From contig DASZCR010000302.1 of assembly GCA_035942915.1 (NCBI GenBank), positions 1 to 51,114 of the forward strand: a stretch of DNA of 51,114 nt, in the 5' to 3' direction. Source of the DNA: DASZCR01 sp035942915. Its GTDB lineage: Bacteria; Acidobacteriota; Blastocatellia; Pyrinomonadales; Pyrinomonadaceae. How positions within the stretch are numbered: the first letter of the stretch is position 1; the number at the start of each line of letters is the position of its first letter. The notes under the pieces were generated by a model. That model had not been told where the DNA came from, made no database searches, and saw only the letters and a program-made list of their open reading frames with translations. The position numbers and the translations under genes are program-made. Below, in pieces: positions 8,098 through 17,011 of the stretch.

Positions 8098-8106
8098 TTC
8101 GCTTTT

Positions 8107-9549
8107 ATGCCTCGTTATGAAAATCGCGTGCAGTTGACGCTGGCGCTCGTCGTCGGGCTGCTGCTCGTCGCCAACCTGTTCACGCTCACCATCGTCGCGC
8201 TCACTCCGACGACGCGTCTGGCGCGCGCGCCCATCCTCGTCGCCGTCTGCTTCATCACGCTCGTCGTCAGCGTGCCGAGCATCCTGCTGCTGCCGCGCTG
8301 GTTGCTGCGTCCGTATCGTCAATTGGTTGACGAGGCGGAACGCGCGCCCGTCGAGACGCGCCCGCGTCGGCGCGAGGCGGGCGACGAGACGGAGTTCGTG
8401 CTGGAAACTTTTCAGGGTGTGGTCGCGCAGTTGCGCGCCAAGCAGAGAGAGTTGGAGCGTCTGAGCGAACGTGCCAGCGAGCGCGCCGCCTCCGCCGAAC
8501 AGTTCAGCGAGCGCATCGTCGCCAGCGTCCCTTCCGGCCTCGTCGCCTTCGACTCGGCAGGGCGTGCCACCGTGATTAACCCGCCCGCACATGAACTGCT
8601 CGCCACCGACGGCGAGACGCGCGGACAGAGCGTCCGCGAGCTTCTCAACCACGCGCCGCAACTGGCCGCGCTCGTCGAGCGATGCCTTGAGACGGGCGAG
8701 CTTTACCGGCGCGAGGAGGTGACGGCGACGGACGAGGGCGGTCGCCAGCGACGACTCGGCGTGACGGTCGCGCCGATTGACCCACGTCCCGGACAAGGCA
8801 CGCGCGGCGCACTGTGCCTGTTGACAGACATCACCGAAGTCGCCGAACTGCGTGAGGCCGTTGCGCTCAAGCGCAACCTCGAAAGCCTCGGCGAGATGTC
8901 GGCCGGACTCGCGCACGAGTTCAAGAACGCGCTGGCGACCTTGCACGGCTACGCGCAGTTGATGCAGAACATCGAACGGGACGAGCGCGGGCGCGCCGCC
9001 GCGACGGCCTTGCTGCAAGAGGTGCGCAGCCTCTCCGAGATGGTCACGGCCTTTCTCAACTTCGCGCGCCCGCAGCCGCTTGAGCCTGAAGACGTGTCGC
9101 TCTCAGAGCTCTTCGCGCAGTGTGCTGCGGAACTGCGCCCGCTCTTCGAGAAGGGGCGCGTCGAACTCTCCATCAAGGGCGAGTTCCCAGACATCCGCGC
9201 CGACGAAAGGATGCTCAGACAGGCCGTCCTCAATCTCCTGCGTAACGCGGCTGAGGCCGTCACAGATGAGACGGAGGAGCGGCGCGTCGAGGCGCGCGGC
9301 GCGGTCAGGGCGGACGCGGAGGGGCGCGCGTGGGCGTTCGTCGAAATCGAAGACACGGGCGGCGGCATCCCCGAAGCAGACATCCCGCGCATCTTCATCC
9401 CCTTCTTCACGACGAAGACGAAGGGGCACGGCGTCGGCCTTGCGCTCGCGCACCGCGTCATTACAGACCACGGCGGCACGCTCTCGGCCGCCAACTCGCC
9501 GCGCGGCGGAGCGGTCTTCACCGTCAAACTTCCGCTCCCGCACGCGTGA
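8107..9549 (+). CDS. PAS-domain sensor histidine kinase, NtrB-like core
   Basis: This 480-residue membrane histidine kinase has two N-terminal membrane segments (about 10-33 and 42-63) and almost no periplasmic loop. A short linker and a PAS domain (about 135-245; ERIVASVPSGLVAFDSAG) follow. The HisKA helix GEMSAGLAHEFKNALATLHG carries the phosphorylated His270. The ATP-binding domain has the N box NLLRNAAEAV, G1 DTGGGIP, the F-box region IFIPFFTTKTKGHGVGLALA and G3-like GGAVFTV. This arrangement resembles NtrB/ZraS-type kinases that drive sigma54 activators. No response regulator is adjacent, so it is an orphan in this window. A stem-loop precedes its ATG. Confidence 0.92.
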   Translation: MPRYENRVQLTLALVVGLLLVANLFTLTIVALTPTTRLARAPILVAVCFITLVVSVPSILLLPRWLLRPYRQLVDEAERAPVETRPRRREAGDETEFVLETFQGVVAQLRAKQRELERLSERASERAASAEQFSERIVASVPSGLVAFDSAGRATVINPPAHELLATDGETRGQSVRELLNHAPQLAALVERCLETGELYRREEVTATDEGGRQRRLGVTVAPIDPRPGQGTRGALCLLTDITEVAELREAVALKRNLESLGEMSAGLAHEFKNALATLHGYAQLMQNIERDERGRAAATALLQEVRSLSEMVTAFLNFARPQPLEPEDVSLSELFAQCAAELRPLFEKGRVELSIKGEFPDIRADERMLRQAVLNLLRNAAEAVTDETEERRVEARGAVRADAEGRAWAFVEIEDTGGGIPEADIPRIFIPFFTTKTKGHGVGLALAHRVITDHGGTLSAANSPRGGAVFTVKLPLPHA

Positions 9550-9595
9550 CTTTCGTCCTCCTTCGCCAACTTGCTCTGTCAGGAGAAACGCGTCC

Positions 9596-10351
9596 ATGAC
9601 CGTCCACACTATCGACGAAGTTATCCTCACGCTTGACGAGGTTATCGCTCGCGCGCGCCGCGAACGCAGCCGCCTCGGCTTCTTCGCCACGCTCTACCGC
9701 AACGTGACGATTCGCGTCAAAGAAGGCATCGCCTCAGGCCACTTCGAGGACGGCGCGCGCGTCGAGCGTCTGGACGTGGCCTTCGCTAATCGTTACCTCA
9801 CGGCGCTTGAAAGCTTTCGTCGCGGCGAGCGGCCGAGTTCGTGCTGGCTCGTCTCCTTCAAGGCCGCCGCCTCGCGCCGTCCGCTGATTCTCCAACACCT
9901 GCTGCTCGGCATCAACGCGCATATCAACTTCGACCTCGGCATCGCCGCCGCCGAAATCGCGCCCGGCTCCCAACTGCCCACGCTCAAACACGACTTCGAG
10001 CAGATTAACAACATCCTCGGCGGCATGCTCAACAAGGTGCGCTCAAACGTCGATGAGCTTTCGCCCTGGATAGACTTTCTCGACAACTTCGAGACGCAGC
10101 GTCAGGACAAGTTCATCAACTTCAGTCTGACGAAGGCGCGCGACTCTGCGTGGCGCGTCGCCGAACGGCTCGCGCCTCTGAATGAGGCGGAGAAAGCGTC
10201 GGAACTCGCACGCCTCGACCGCAAGGTGGCTGCGCTCGGCTGGATTATTCGACGACCGGGCGGCATCTGGCTCAACTTCGGCCTCTGGCTCATCAGCCTG
10301 CGCGAGTCGAACGACATCCCGCACATCATCGACGTGCTCAGCCAGATGTGA
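9596..10351 (+). CDS. DUF5995 family protein
   Basis: This is a 251-residue soluble protein, predicted all-alpha, without a signal peptide. The sequence (MTVHTIDEVILTLDEVI, then HLLLGINAHINFDLGIAAAE and WIDFLDNFETQRQDKFINF) fits the DUF5995 family of unknown function. That family has conserved histidines and aspartates in a HxxLGINAHIxxDL helix, reminiscent of a metal site. An AGGAGAAA ribosome site lies about 8 bases before the ATG at 9596. The frame extends far upstream, but only as a shadow inside the kinase gene. It starts 46 bases after the kinase stop and may share its transcript. It is convergent with the flavin monooxygenase gene, 6 bases away. Confidence 0.82.
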   Translation: MTVHTIDEVILTLDEVIARARRERSRLGFFATLYRNVTIRVKEGIASGHFEDGARVERLDVAFANRYLTALESFRRGERPSSCWLVSFKAAASRRPLILQHLLLGINAHINFDLGIAAAEIAPGSQLPTLKHDFEQINNILGGMLNKVRSNVDELSPWIDFLDNFETQRQDKFINFSLTKARDSAWRVAERLAPLNEAEKASELARLDRKVAALGWIIRRPGGIWLNFGLWLISLRESNDIPHIIDVLSQM

Positions 10352-10357
10352 AGCCGG

Positions 10358-11617
10358 TTAGGTCTTGAGGGTTACGCGTCGAAAGCCGAAGGCGATGATG
10401 CGCGTCGGGATGTTGCGAATGAAGGGCAGGCGGAGCAGGAGTCGGATGATGAAGGGCAGGCGGAACTGTGCGCGCGGGTTGAGCGCGGCGGCGATGATGC
10501 GTCTCTGCACGAAGGCCTGCACGGCCTGAATCAGACGCGTCGGCAGTTCCCTCTCCTGCTGCACGCGCGCCAGTTCCGCTTCGCTGACACAACCCGCGAG
10601 GAGCGGCTTCGTCAACAAGTTCGCGGCGACGACCGCATCCTGAATCGCGTAGTTGATGCCGACGCCGCCGACAGGCGACATGACGTGCGCCGCGTCTCCG
10701 ATGAGCAGCAGTCCCGGCCTGTGCCAACGCTCGACGCGGCTCGACTCGATTGACAGGAACGAAACCTGCTTCCAGTCCGTCAGGTGGCCGACGCGCCCGG
10801 CGAACTCCGGCACAATCTCGGCGAGCGAGCGTCGCAACGCCTCGACGCCCGCCGCGCGCAGTTGCCCGTAGCCGCCCTTGAAGATGACATAGCCAACCTG
10901 CCATTCGTCGAGTCGGTCGAGCATCACGACGGCGTGGCCGTTGCCGAACCGACCGAGAGCACCTTCGGGGTCGCCAGCCTCGCGCGGCAGACGAAACCAC
11001 AACACATCAACCGGCAGAGAGGTCTTGACCGGCTCTGCGCCGCAGAGATGCCGGACACGCGAGCCGCGCCCATCCGCGCCGATTGTGAGGAGCGCCCTCA
11101 CCTCATGCCACTCCGCGCCCTCGCGGAAACGCACGCCGCGCACCTCTCCCTCCTCTTCAATCAACTCTTCGACGCGTGCGCCCATCAGCAGTTGAAAGGT
11201 CGGGTGGCGCTTGGCCTCCGCGACGATGAAGTTGAGGAAGTCCACCTGCGGCAGCATGGCGATGTAGGGAAAGCGCGTCTTGAGTCGCCCGAAATCGGCG
11301 ACCGTCACGGTCTCGCCGCCGAGGACGAAGGTCGCGGTGCGGATTTTCGTATGACGAATCTTGAGCAGGTCTGCGGCGAGGCCGAGTTGCTCCATGATTT
11401 CGAGGACGGAAGGATGGAGCGTGTCGCCGCGAAAGTCGCGGTCGAAATCCTCGTGCGCTTCGAGCAGCGTGACGTGCAAGCCCTTGCGCGCAAGCAGCAG
11501 AGCGAGCAACGCTCCGGCCGGGCCGCCGCCCACGATGCAACAGTCGGCGCGATGGACTTCCTTTATCTCTCTCTCGCCGTCGTCTTCTCCCCCTCGATGC
11601 GTCTGCGGTTTTGACAT
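10358..11617 (-). CDS. FAD-dependent monooxygenase (UbiH/PHBH-like)
   Basis: This is a 419-residue class A flavin monooxygenase, which would use FAD, O2 and NAD(P)H to hydroxylate an aromatic or polyprenyl substrate. The FAD-binding Rossmann motif CCIVGGGPAGALLALLLARK lies near residue 25. The second FAD motif LLIGDAAHVMSPVGGVGINY, near residue 300, has the conserved GD. A middle DG-type motif, TIGADGRGSRVR, is at about residue 180. It follows the UbiD-family gene by only 24 bases on the same strand, so the two are probably co-transcribed. Homologues include UbiH-type quinone hydroxylases and many oxidases of natural products; the substrate cannot be assigned here. Confidence 0.87.
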   Translation of the reverse strand: MSKPQTHRGGEDDGEREIKEVHRADCCIVGGGPAGALLALLLARKGLHVTLLEAHEDFDRDFRGDTLHPSVLEIMEQLGLAADLLKIRHTKIRTATFVLGGETVTVADFGRLKTRFPYIAMLPQVDFLNFIVAEAKRHPTFQLLMGARVEELIEEEGEVRGVRFREGAEWHEVRALLTIGADGRGSRVRHLCGAEPVKTSLPVDVLWFRLPREAGDPEGALGRFGNGHAVVMLDRLDEWQVGYVIFKGGYGQLRAAGVEALRRSLAEIVPEFAGRVGHLTDWKQVSFLSIESSRVERWHRPGLLLIGDAAHVMSPVGGVGINYAIQDAVVAANLLTKPLLAGCVSEAELARVQQERELPTRLIQAVQAFVQRRIIAAALNPRAQFRLPFIIRLLLRLPFIRNIPTRIIAFGFRRVTLKT

Positions 11618-11641
11618 GACGGGTTGTCTCCTCGAATCGTT

Positions 11642-13411
11642 TCAGGCCGCAGGCTCGCGCGGGAAGTATTCGCGCCAGCGCCGGTCAACGAGCGCGGCGA
11701 TGTCCGGCCGCACGACCAACTCGTCCGGGTATCCGGGCTTCATGCGCGCGTCGAAGAGGACGGGCGCGCGGTAGGAGATGTGGTGTCTGGCGACTTCGGT
11801 CGAGGCGGCGTGAATATCGGAGGCTGGCTCGAAGCGCGTCCACGTCGCCCAGAGGAAATCGGAAGCGGAGCGCGCGACACGCGCGTCGTCGTGGAGAACA
11901 ATCAACGGCCAGTCGCGGAACTCTGCCGCGCGTGCGAGCCGCGCGGCCTGTTCCCTGTCTTCCGCGTAAGGCGCGCCTTCGACGACGAGGCAGCCCGCGC
12001 AGAAGACTTCGACGCGCCGGACGCCTGCCGGTAGTTCGCCGCGAAACTCGCGCGGTAAATCCCTGACGGCTTCGCCCAGACCGAGCATGAGAGCCTTGCT
12101 CCCTTCGTTCACCTTGCCGCTCGTGTAGTCGAGCGTGTCCATCGAGACGTTTGAGAAGATGAAGAGGTCGCTCTCGAAGCGTGTCCGCGCCAGCACGTGC
12201 TCGAAGAGGCGCGGGAAGTCGCTCAAGTCCTGCGGCGTGTCTGTGAGGATGAGAAATTTTGTCAGCGAGAGTTGGCCTTCGCCGAGAATGCGGAAGGCCG
12301 AGACGAGCGCCTCGCGTCGGTAACGCTCGCGCACGACGGCCGCCGCCAGCGAATGAAAGCCCGTCTCGCCGTAAGTCCACAGGTCGCGCACGCTCGGCAT
12401 GACGAGTGGAAAGAGCGGCGAGAGAAGTTTTTGCAGATAGTCGCCGATGAAGAAATCTTCCTGTCGCGGTTTGCCGACGACCGTCGCCGGATAGATGGCG
12501 TCCTTGCGATGAAAGACCGCTTCGACGTTGAAGACAGGGTAGTCGTGTTGCAGCGAATAATAACCGTAATGGTCGCCGAAAGGCCCTTCGGGTCGCCTCT
12601 CATGGGGTGGGACGTGGCCGACGAGCGCAAACTCTGCCTCTGCCACCAGACGATAATGATTTTTGTCGAGAGGATTTTCCGCAACTCTCACCTTCTCTCC
12701 GGCGAGGACTGAGGCGAGGACGAGTTCGGGCACGTCTTCCGGCAGCGGGGCGATGGCCGAGAGGATGAGCGCGGGCGGGCCGCCGAGAAAGACCGTCACA
12801 GGAAGCGCACGCCCCGCGCGTTCGGCTTCGTGATAATGGAAACCGCCGCCTTTGTGTATCTGCCAGTGGATGCCTGTCGTGCGCGCGTCGTGGCGTTGCA
12901 GGCGATACATGCCGAGATTGTGCTTGTGCGTCTGAGGGTGCTCTGTGTAGACGAGCGGCAGCGTGACGAAAGCCCCGCCATCTTCCTGCCATGTGGTCAG
13001 GATGGGAAGTTCATCGAGACGCGCGGGACGGTCTAAGACCTCCGTCACGGGCGCGCGGCGGACGCGTCGTGTGCCGAGTTTCAAGGCTTCGAGCGCGAGC
13101 GCGCGATGACGCCACAACTCTGCGGGGCGCGGAGGCAGCAGCGACTCGGCTAGCCGCACGGCCTCGCGCACGAGCGCCTCCGGCTTCGCGCCGAAGGCCA
13201 ACTCGATGCGCCGCGCCGTGCCGAAGAGATTGGTGACGACAGGATAGGGACTACCCTTGACGTTCCTGAAGAGTAAGGCCGCGCCGCCGCGTTCAATCAC
13301 GCGCCGGTGAACTTCGGCCAGTTCGAGATAGGGGTCAACTTCCGCCTCGACTGTCACGAGGTCGCGTTCGCGTTCGAGGAGTTCGAGGAAAGACCGAAGG
13401 TTACGATGCAT
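11642..13411 (-). CDS. UbiD family decarboxylase
   Basis: This is a 589-residue member of the UbiD family of prenylated-FMN-dependent (de)carboxylases. The family hallmark EGPFGDHYGYYS, near residue 280, is intact, as is the preceding RPEGPFG acidic segment. Other family signatures include RNVKGSPYPVVTNLFG at about 48-63 and WQIHKGGGFHYHEAE. UbiD enzymes remove carboxylates from aromatic or alpha,beta-unsaturated acids, for example in ubiquinone synthesis or the late steps of the futalosine menaquinone route (MqnL). The neighbouring flavin monooxygenase supports an aromatic or quinone substrate. The UbiX partner that makes prenyl-FMN is not in the window. The ATG at 13409-13411 gives a normal N-terminus, MHRNLRSFLELLE. 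Confidence 0.9.
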   Translation of the reverse strand: MHRNLRSFLELLERERDLVTVEAEVDPYLELAEVHRRVIERGGAALLFRNVKGSPYPVVTNLFGTARRIELAFGAKPEALVREAVRLAESLLPPRPAELWRHRALALEALKLGTRRVRRAPVTEVLDRPARLDELPILTTWQEDGGAFVTLPLVYTEHPQTHKHNLGMYRLQRHDARTTGIHWQIHKGGGFHYHEAERAGRALPVTVFLGGPPALILSAIAPLPEDVPELVLASVLAGEKVRVAENPLDKNHYRLVAEAEFALVGHVPPHERRPEGPFGDHYGYYSLQHDYPVFNVEAVFHRKDAIYPATVVGKPRQEDFFIGDYLQKLLSPLFPLVMPSVRDLWTYGETGFHSLAAAVVRERYRREALVSAFRILGEGQLSLTKFLILTDTPQDLSDFPRLFEHVLARTRFESDLFIFSNVSMDTLDYTSGKVNEGSKALMLGLGEAVRDLPREFRGELPAGVRRVEVFCAGCLVVEGAPYAEDREQAARLARAAEFRDWPLIVLHDDARVARSASDFLWATWTRFEPASDIHAASTEVARHHISYRAPVLFDARMKPGYPDELVVRPDIAALVDRRWREYFPREPAA

Positions 13412-13509
13412 GTCGGAATCTGAAAGGGACGCTCCCGGTTAACTGTAACGACAGAGTATAGCTTACTTGTTCTTCGTCGCGCCTGCGGCCGCTTTCCTGC
13501 GCAGAAAGA

Positions 13510-13541
13510 GAGAGGGCAGGGACTGAAGTCCCTGCCCTCTC
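13510..13541 (-). terminator. Strong hairpin after the HEAT-like gene
   Basis: A perfect 15-bp stem (GAGAGGGCAGGGACT at 13510-13524 with its complement at 13527-13541) has only a 2-base turn. On the minus strand it is followed by a pyrimidine-rich TCTTTCT. It lies 26 bases after the stop of the HEAT-like gene and upstream of the UbiD gene, so it probably ends the three-gene M16 operon. Confidence 0.72.
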
Positions 13542-13567
13542 GTTTGAGTCTGGATGGCGCGCGGCGT

Positions 13568-14203
13568 TTAGGGTTGGTCGTCCTCTTTAACGCCGGTCTG
13601 GCGCACGCGTTTGGGTTCAATCTTGGGAGCGTCGGCGAGCCGTTTTTTTATCTCCTGTTCGGCGAAGGAGGCGGCCTCGACGATGCCGGGGTCGAGTGAG
13701 GCGGCGAGCGGCTTGATTTGTTCGAGCGTGGATTCGTCGCCGATGCGCGCGAGGACTTCGAGCAGGCGAATCTGCGTGTTGCCGTTCGTGCGCTTGATGA
13801 AGACGTAGAGCGGCTGCGGCGATTCCAGTTGCGAGAGATAACCGAGCGTCTGTTCGTAGCGCGGCGAGTCGAGCGCGCGCACGAGTTGGAAGAGCGCCTC
13901 GTTGCGTCCCAGACGGTAGAGCGCCCAGTCGAATGCGAGGCGCGCACGCGCGTCGCGCTCCTGCATGCGATAGCCTTCGACCAGCGTCAGGTGCTCGACG
14001 GCGACCTGACGCGCCAACTCTTCAGCCGCCTCGCGCCGCTGCACGGGGTTCGCACTGGCGAGCGCGCGTGCCACCTCGCGCGAGCTCTTCGCCGCCGCCA
14101 CCACCGGCCTTGTCTCCGCGTCCTGCGCGCGGGCGAACGGCACACACAAACAACAGAGCGCCGCACAGAGCGCAGATAAAGTCGCAGACTTGAAGTGCTT
14201 CAT
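13568..14203 (-). CDS. Exported HEAT-like repeat protein
   Basis: This is a 211-residue exported protein. The signal peptide (MKHFKSATLSALCAALCCL, cleavage near ARAQD) is followed by a helical protein with repeated AxxELA / LLEVLARIGDEST / LDPGIVEAA patterns, like HEAT repeats. It has a charged, unstructured C-terminus (KIEPKRVRQTGVKEDDQP). HEAT solenoids bind other proteins; the partner is unknown. I chose the ATG at 14203 because GGGAGAG lies 9 bases upstream; a TTG at 14212 is possible but would sit almost on that site. It is the third gene of the M16 operon, 17 bases after the inactive M16 subunit, and may be part of the same periplasmic complex. Confidence 0.75.
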   Translation of the reverse strand: MKHFKSATLSALCAALCCLCVPFARAQDAETRPVVAAAKSSREVARALASANPVQRREAAEELARQVAVEHLTLVEGYRMQERDARARLAFDWALYRLGRNEALFQLVRALDSPRYEQTLGYLSQLESPQPLYVFIKRTNGNTQIRLLEVLARIGDESTLEQIKPLAASLDPGIVEAASFAEQEIKKRLADAPKIEPKRVRQTGVKEDDQP

Positions 14204-14220
14204 CCTTGCCAACTCTCCCT

Positions 14221-15627
14221 TCAGAATCCGACCTGCGTGATGGACTTTTTCTCCACGTTCGGCGCGTACTTGCGAATCACCGGCTCAATCTCGCTGGCCT
14301 TGCCGATGAGGACGAAGACGAGATTTTCGGCCGGGAAATACTGCTTGATGACGCGACGCGCATCGTCGAGCGTCATGGCGTCGATGCGCGCGTAATAGGT
14401 GTTGATGTCGCGCTCGTCGAGACCGAAGAATTCGAGTTGCGCGATGAGCGCGGCGAGTTGGTCGGTCGTCTCGATGCGCGGCGGAAACTGTCCCTTGAGG
14501 TAGCTCTTCGCAGACTTCAACTCCTCTTCTGTGATGCCCTTTTCGTGCAGACGCTTGAGGATGTCGAGCGTCATGTCGATGGCCTGCCCGGTCGTCTCGT
14601 TGCGCGTGTAGGTGTTGATGAAGAAGGGGCCGCGCAGACGCCTCTGGTCGAAGGCCGAGCGCGCGCCGTAGGTCAGCCCCGTGTTGATGCGCAAGGCCGA
14701 GTTGAGCATCGAGGTGAAACGGCCGCCGAAGAGCGTGTTGACGACTTCAATCTGCACGCGGTCGGCGCTCGTGCGCGGGATGCCGATGTTGCCGATGCGG
14801 TAGAAGGTCTGCGTCGAGTCGGGCTTGTCGATAAGGAGCAGGCGTTTGCCTTGCACGGGCGCGGCTTCGGTCAGCGTGATGGCCGGGGCGGTCTTGTCAG
14901 GCCACGCGCCGAACCTCTCGGTCAGCATCCGTTCCATCTCAGCCGTCTGAAAATCTCCGGCGACGGCGAGGATGGTGTTCGAGGGCGTGTAGTAAGTTTG
15001 ATAGAACTTCGCCACGTCTTCGCGCGTGATGGCGGCGATGGTCTTCTCGTCGCCTTCGGTCGGTCGCCCGTAAGGATGTGAGCCGAAGAGATAGGCGTTG
15101 TAGTAAGTGCCGATGACGCCTGACGCCTCGTCCTTAGCCGCCTTCACGGCATCGACGCGCTGCGCCTGCATCTTGGTCGTTTCGGCCTGCGGAAAGGTCG
15201 GGTTGAGCAGCACGTCCGAGAGCAGTTCGAGTCCCTTGGCGATGTCTTTGCGGACGAACTCGGCCGTGCCCTGCGTGTAATCGAAGGTGGCGAACGCGCC
15301 GAGCGTACCGCCGACGAAATCGAGTTCGTTGGCAATCTGGTCGGCGGTGCGCGTCTTCGTTCCCTTACGCAGCAGTCCGGCGGTCAGCGAGGCGACGCCC
15401 TCTTTGCCGGCCGGGTCGGCGACCGAGCCTGCCTTGACGATGAAATTGAAGCTGATGATGGGAACTTCGTGCTGCTCCATGAGGAGCAGCGTGAGACCGT
15501 TCTTGAGACGGACTTTCTTGTAAGCGGGAAGCTTGAGCGCGGCCGCGCCCTGCGCGCGCGCAACAGTCGCAGGCGCGATGCAGGCGAGCAAGAAAGCCAA
15601 CGAAAAGATGAAAGTGCGCTTCAACAT
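14221..15627 (-). CDS. M16 family peptidase-like protein, non-catalytic subunit
   Basis: This 468-residue exported protein has the two-domain M16 fold (KVRLKNGLTLLLMEQHEVP at the start, LLSDVLLNPTFP and GLTYGARSAFDQRRLRGPF later). The zinc motif HxxEH is missing: the corresponding segment reads GVASLTAGLLRKGT. The second-domain R/Y motif (GLTYGARS) that positions substrate is kept. This matches the alpha-type partner of mitochondrial-processing-peptidase-like pairs. The catalytic partner is the gene just upstream (15659-17011), 31 bases away. The signal peptide is MLKRTFIFSLAFLLACIAPA, ending near ARAQ. I chose the ATG at 15627; the ATG at 15633 directly abuts the GGGAGA ribosome site. Confidence 0.9.
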   Translation of the reverse strand: MLKRTFIFSLAFLLACIAPATVARAQGAAALKLPAYKKVRLKNGLTLLLMEQHEVPIISFNFIVKAGSVADPAGKEGVASLTAGLLRKGTKTRTADQIANELDFVGGTLGAFATFDYTQGTAEFVRKDIAKGLELLSDVLLNPTFPQAETTKMQAQRVDAVKAAKDEASGVIGTYYNAYLFGSHPYGRPTEGDEKTIAAITREDVAKFYQTYYTPSNTILAVAGDFQTAEMERMLTERFGAWPDKTAPAITLTEAAPVQGKRLLLIDKPDSTQTFYRIGNIGIPRTSADRVQIEVVNTLFGGRFTSMLNSALRINTGLTYGARSAFDQRRLRGPFFINTYTRNETTGQAIDMTLDILKRLHEKGITEEELKSAKSYLKGQFPPRIETTDQLAALIAQLEFFGLDERDINTYYARIDAMTLDDARRVIKQYFPAENLVFVLIGKASEIEPVIRKYAPNVEKKSITQVGF

Positions 15628-15658
15628 AATCATTCTCCCTGACAGGTCACGTCCTTAC

Positions 15659-17011
15659 TTAACGGCTCCCGGCTTCCTGCGGCGTCGCTTCCCTTTCGGG
15701 GACGAGCGTGGCGACCGTGCGATTTTTGTCTGCGAAATATTTCTGTGCGACGCGGCGCACGTCATCTCTCGTCACCTTGCGGAAATCTTCTGCGGCGTTG
15801 AAGAGCTTGCGATAGTCGCCGAAGAAGACTTCGTAGCTGCCTATCTGGTCGGCGCGCCCGTTGATGGTCTTAATCTGGCGGTAGAAGTTGGCGAGCAGGA
15901 TGTTCTTGGCCTTCTCAAGCTCCTGTTCGGTGACGAGTTCCTTCTTCGTGCGGTCAAGCTCCTCGAAGACGGCGCGCTCGACCGCGCCGGTGGCGATGCC
16001 CTCTTTGGGCTGCGCCGTGACGACGAAGAGCGTCGGGTCGAAGGCAAAGTCGTAGTCGGCGCGGACTGACAGCGCGAGTTGGTCTTTGTCAACAAGGCGC
16101 TGGTACATGCGCGAACTCTGGCCGGAGAAGAGGATGGTCTGCAAGACCTTGAGCGCGTAGTAGTCAGGATGCGCCGTCTCAGGCACGTGATAGCCGAACA
16201 TCAACATCGGAAGCTGCGCGAACTTCCTGACCTCGACGCGCCGCTCGCCCAACTGTTCCGGCTCTTTGGTCGTCACCTTCGCGGGCGGGTCGTGCGACGG
16301 AATAGGCTCGATGTACTTCTGCGCGAGCGCGAAAATCTCTGCGGGCTGCACGTCGCCGACGACCACCATCGTCGCGTTCGAGGGCGAATAGCCGGCGCGA
16401 AAATGGTTCTGCAAGTCCTCCATCTTCCAGCCTTCGATATCGACCATCCAGCCGACGACCGGCCACTGATAAGGATGCGCCGTGTAGGCCGTCGCCCAGA
16501 GTTGTTCCCAGAGCAGCCCGGCGTTGTCGGCCTCGACCGAGGTGCGCCGCTCGCTGGCGACGACGCCGCGCTCGGATTCGATAATCTTCGGGTCGAAGGC
16601 GAGATGCTGGATGCGGTCGGCTTCGAGGTCGAAGATGAGGTCGAGTTGGTTGCGCGGGAACCAGTCCTGATAGACGGTCACGTCCGTGCTGGTGTAGGCG
16701 TTGTTCGAGCCGCCCGCGCCTTCCATCACTTTGTCGAACTGTCCGGGGCCGTACTTCTTCGCGCCGTTGAACATCATGTGCTCGAAGAAGTGCGAGAGGC
16801 CGGTCGTGCCCGGCCGCTCGTTGCGCGAGCCGATGCGGTAGAAGATGTAGAGCGCGACGTTGGGGATGTCGGGGTCGCGCTGGACGAGAATCTTCATCCC
16901 GTTCTTGAGCGTGTGCGTCTGCACGTCGAAGGTCTGTGCTGAGGCCGCACGGGGCGCGGCGAAAGCGACGAGGAGCAGGCAGAGGCTAAGTGCCCTTGTG
17001 ACTGACTTCAT
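15659..17011 (-). CDS. M16 family zinc metallopeptidase, catalytic subunit
   Basis: This 450-residue exported zinc peptidase carries the inverted zinc motif HFFEH at residues 74-78 (LSHFFEHMMFNGAKKYG). The third ligand Glu is in ESERGVVASERR near residue 153. The signal peptide is MKSVTRALSLCLLLVAFAAP, cleaved near ASAQ. M16 enzymes degrade small proteins or peptides up to a few kDa inside a closed chamber. With the inactive partner encoded next, this probably forms a periplasmic heterodimer. The ATG at 17009-17011 has GGAG 6 bases upstream. It appears to be the first gene of a three-gene operon ending with the HEAT-like gene. Confidence 0.94.
   Translation of the reverse strand: MKSVTRALSLCLLLVAFAAPRAASAQTFDVQTHTLKNGMKILVQRDPDIPNVALYIFYRIGSRNERPGTTGLSHFFEHMMFNGAKKYGPGQFDKVMEGAGGSNNAYTSTDVTVYQDWFPRNQLDLIFDLEADRIQHLAFDPKIIESERGVVASERRTSVEADNAGLLWEQLWATAYTAHPYQWPVVGWMVDIEGWKMEDLQNHFRAGYSPSNATMVVVGDVQPAEIFALAQKYIEPIPSHDPPAKVTTKEPEQLGERRVEVRKFAQLPMLMFGYHVPETAHPDYYALKVLQTILFSGQSSRMYQRLVDKDQLALSVRADYDFAFDPTLFVVTAQPKEGIATGAVERAVFEELDRTKKELVTEQELEKAKNILLANFYRQIKTINGRADQIGSYEVFFGDYRKLFNAAEDFRKVTRDDVRRVAQKYFADKNRTVATLVPEREATPQEAGSR

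Noticed and set aside
9080..9595. Upstream extension of the DUF5995 gene into the kinase gene
   Set aside because: The extension is Ser/Arg-rich shadow coding inside the kinase; AGGAG and the ATG at 9596 mark the start.
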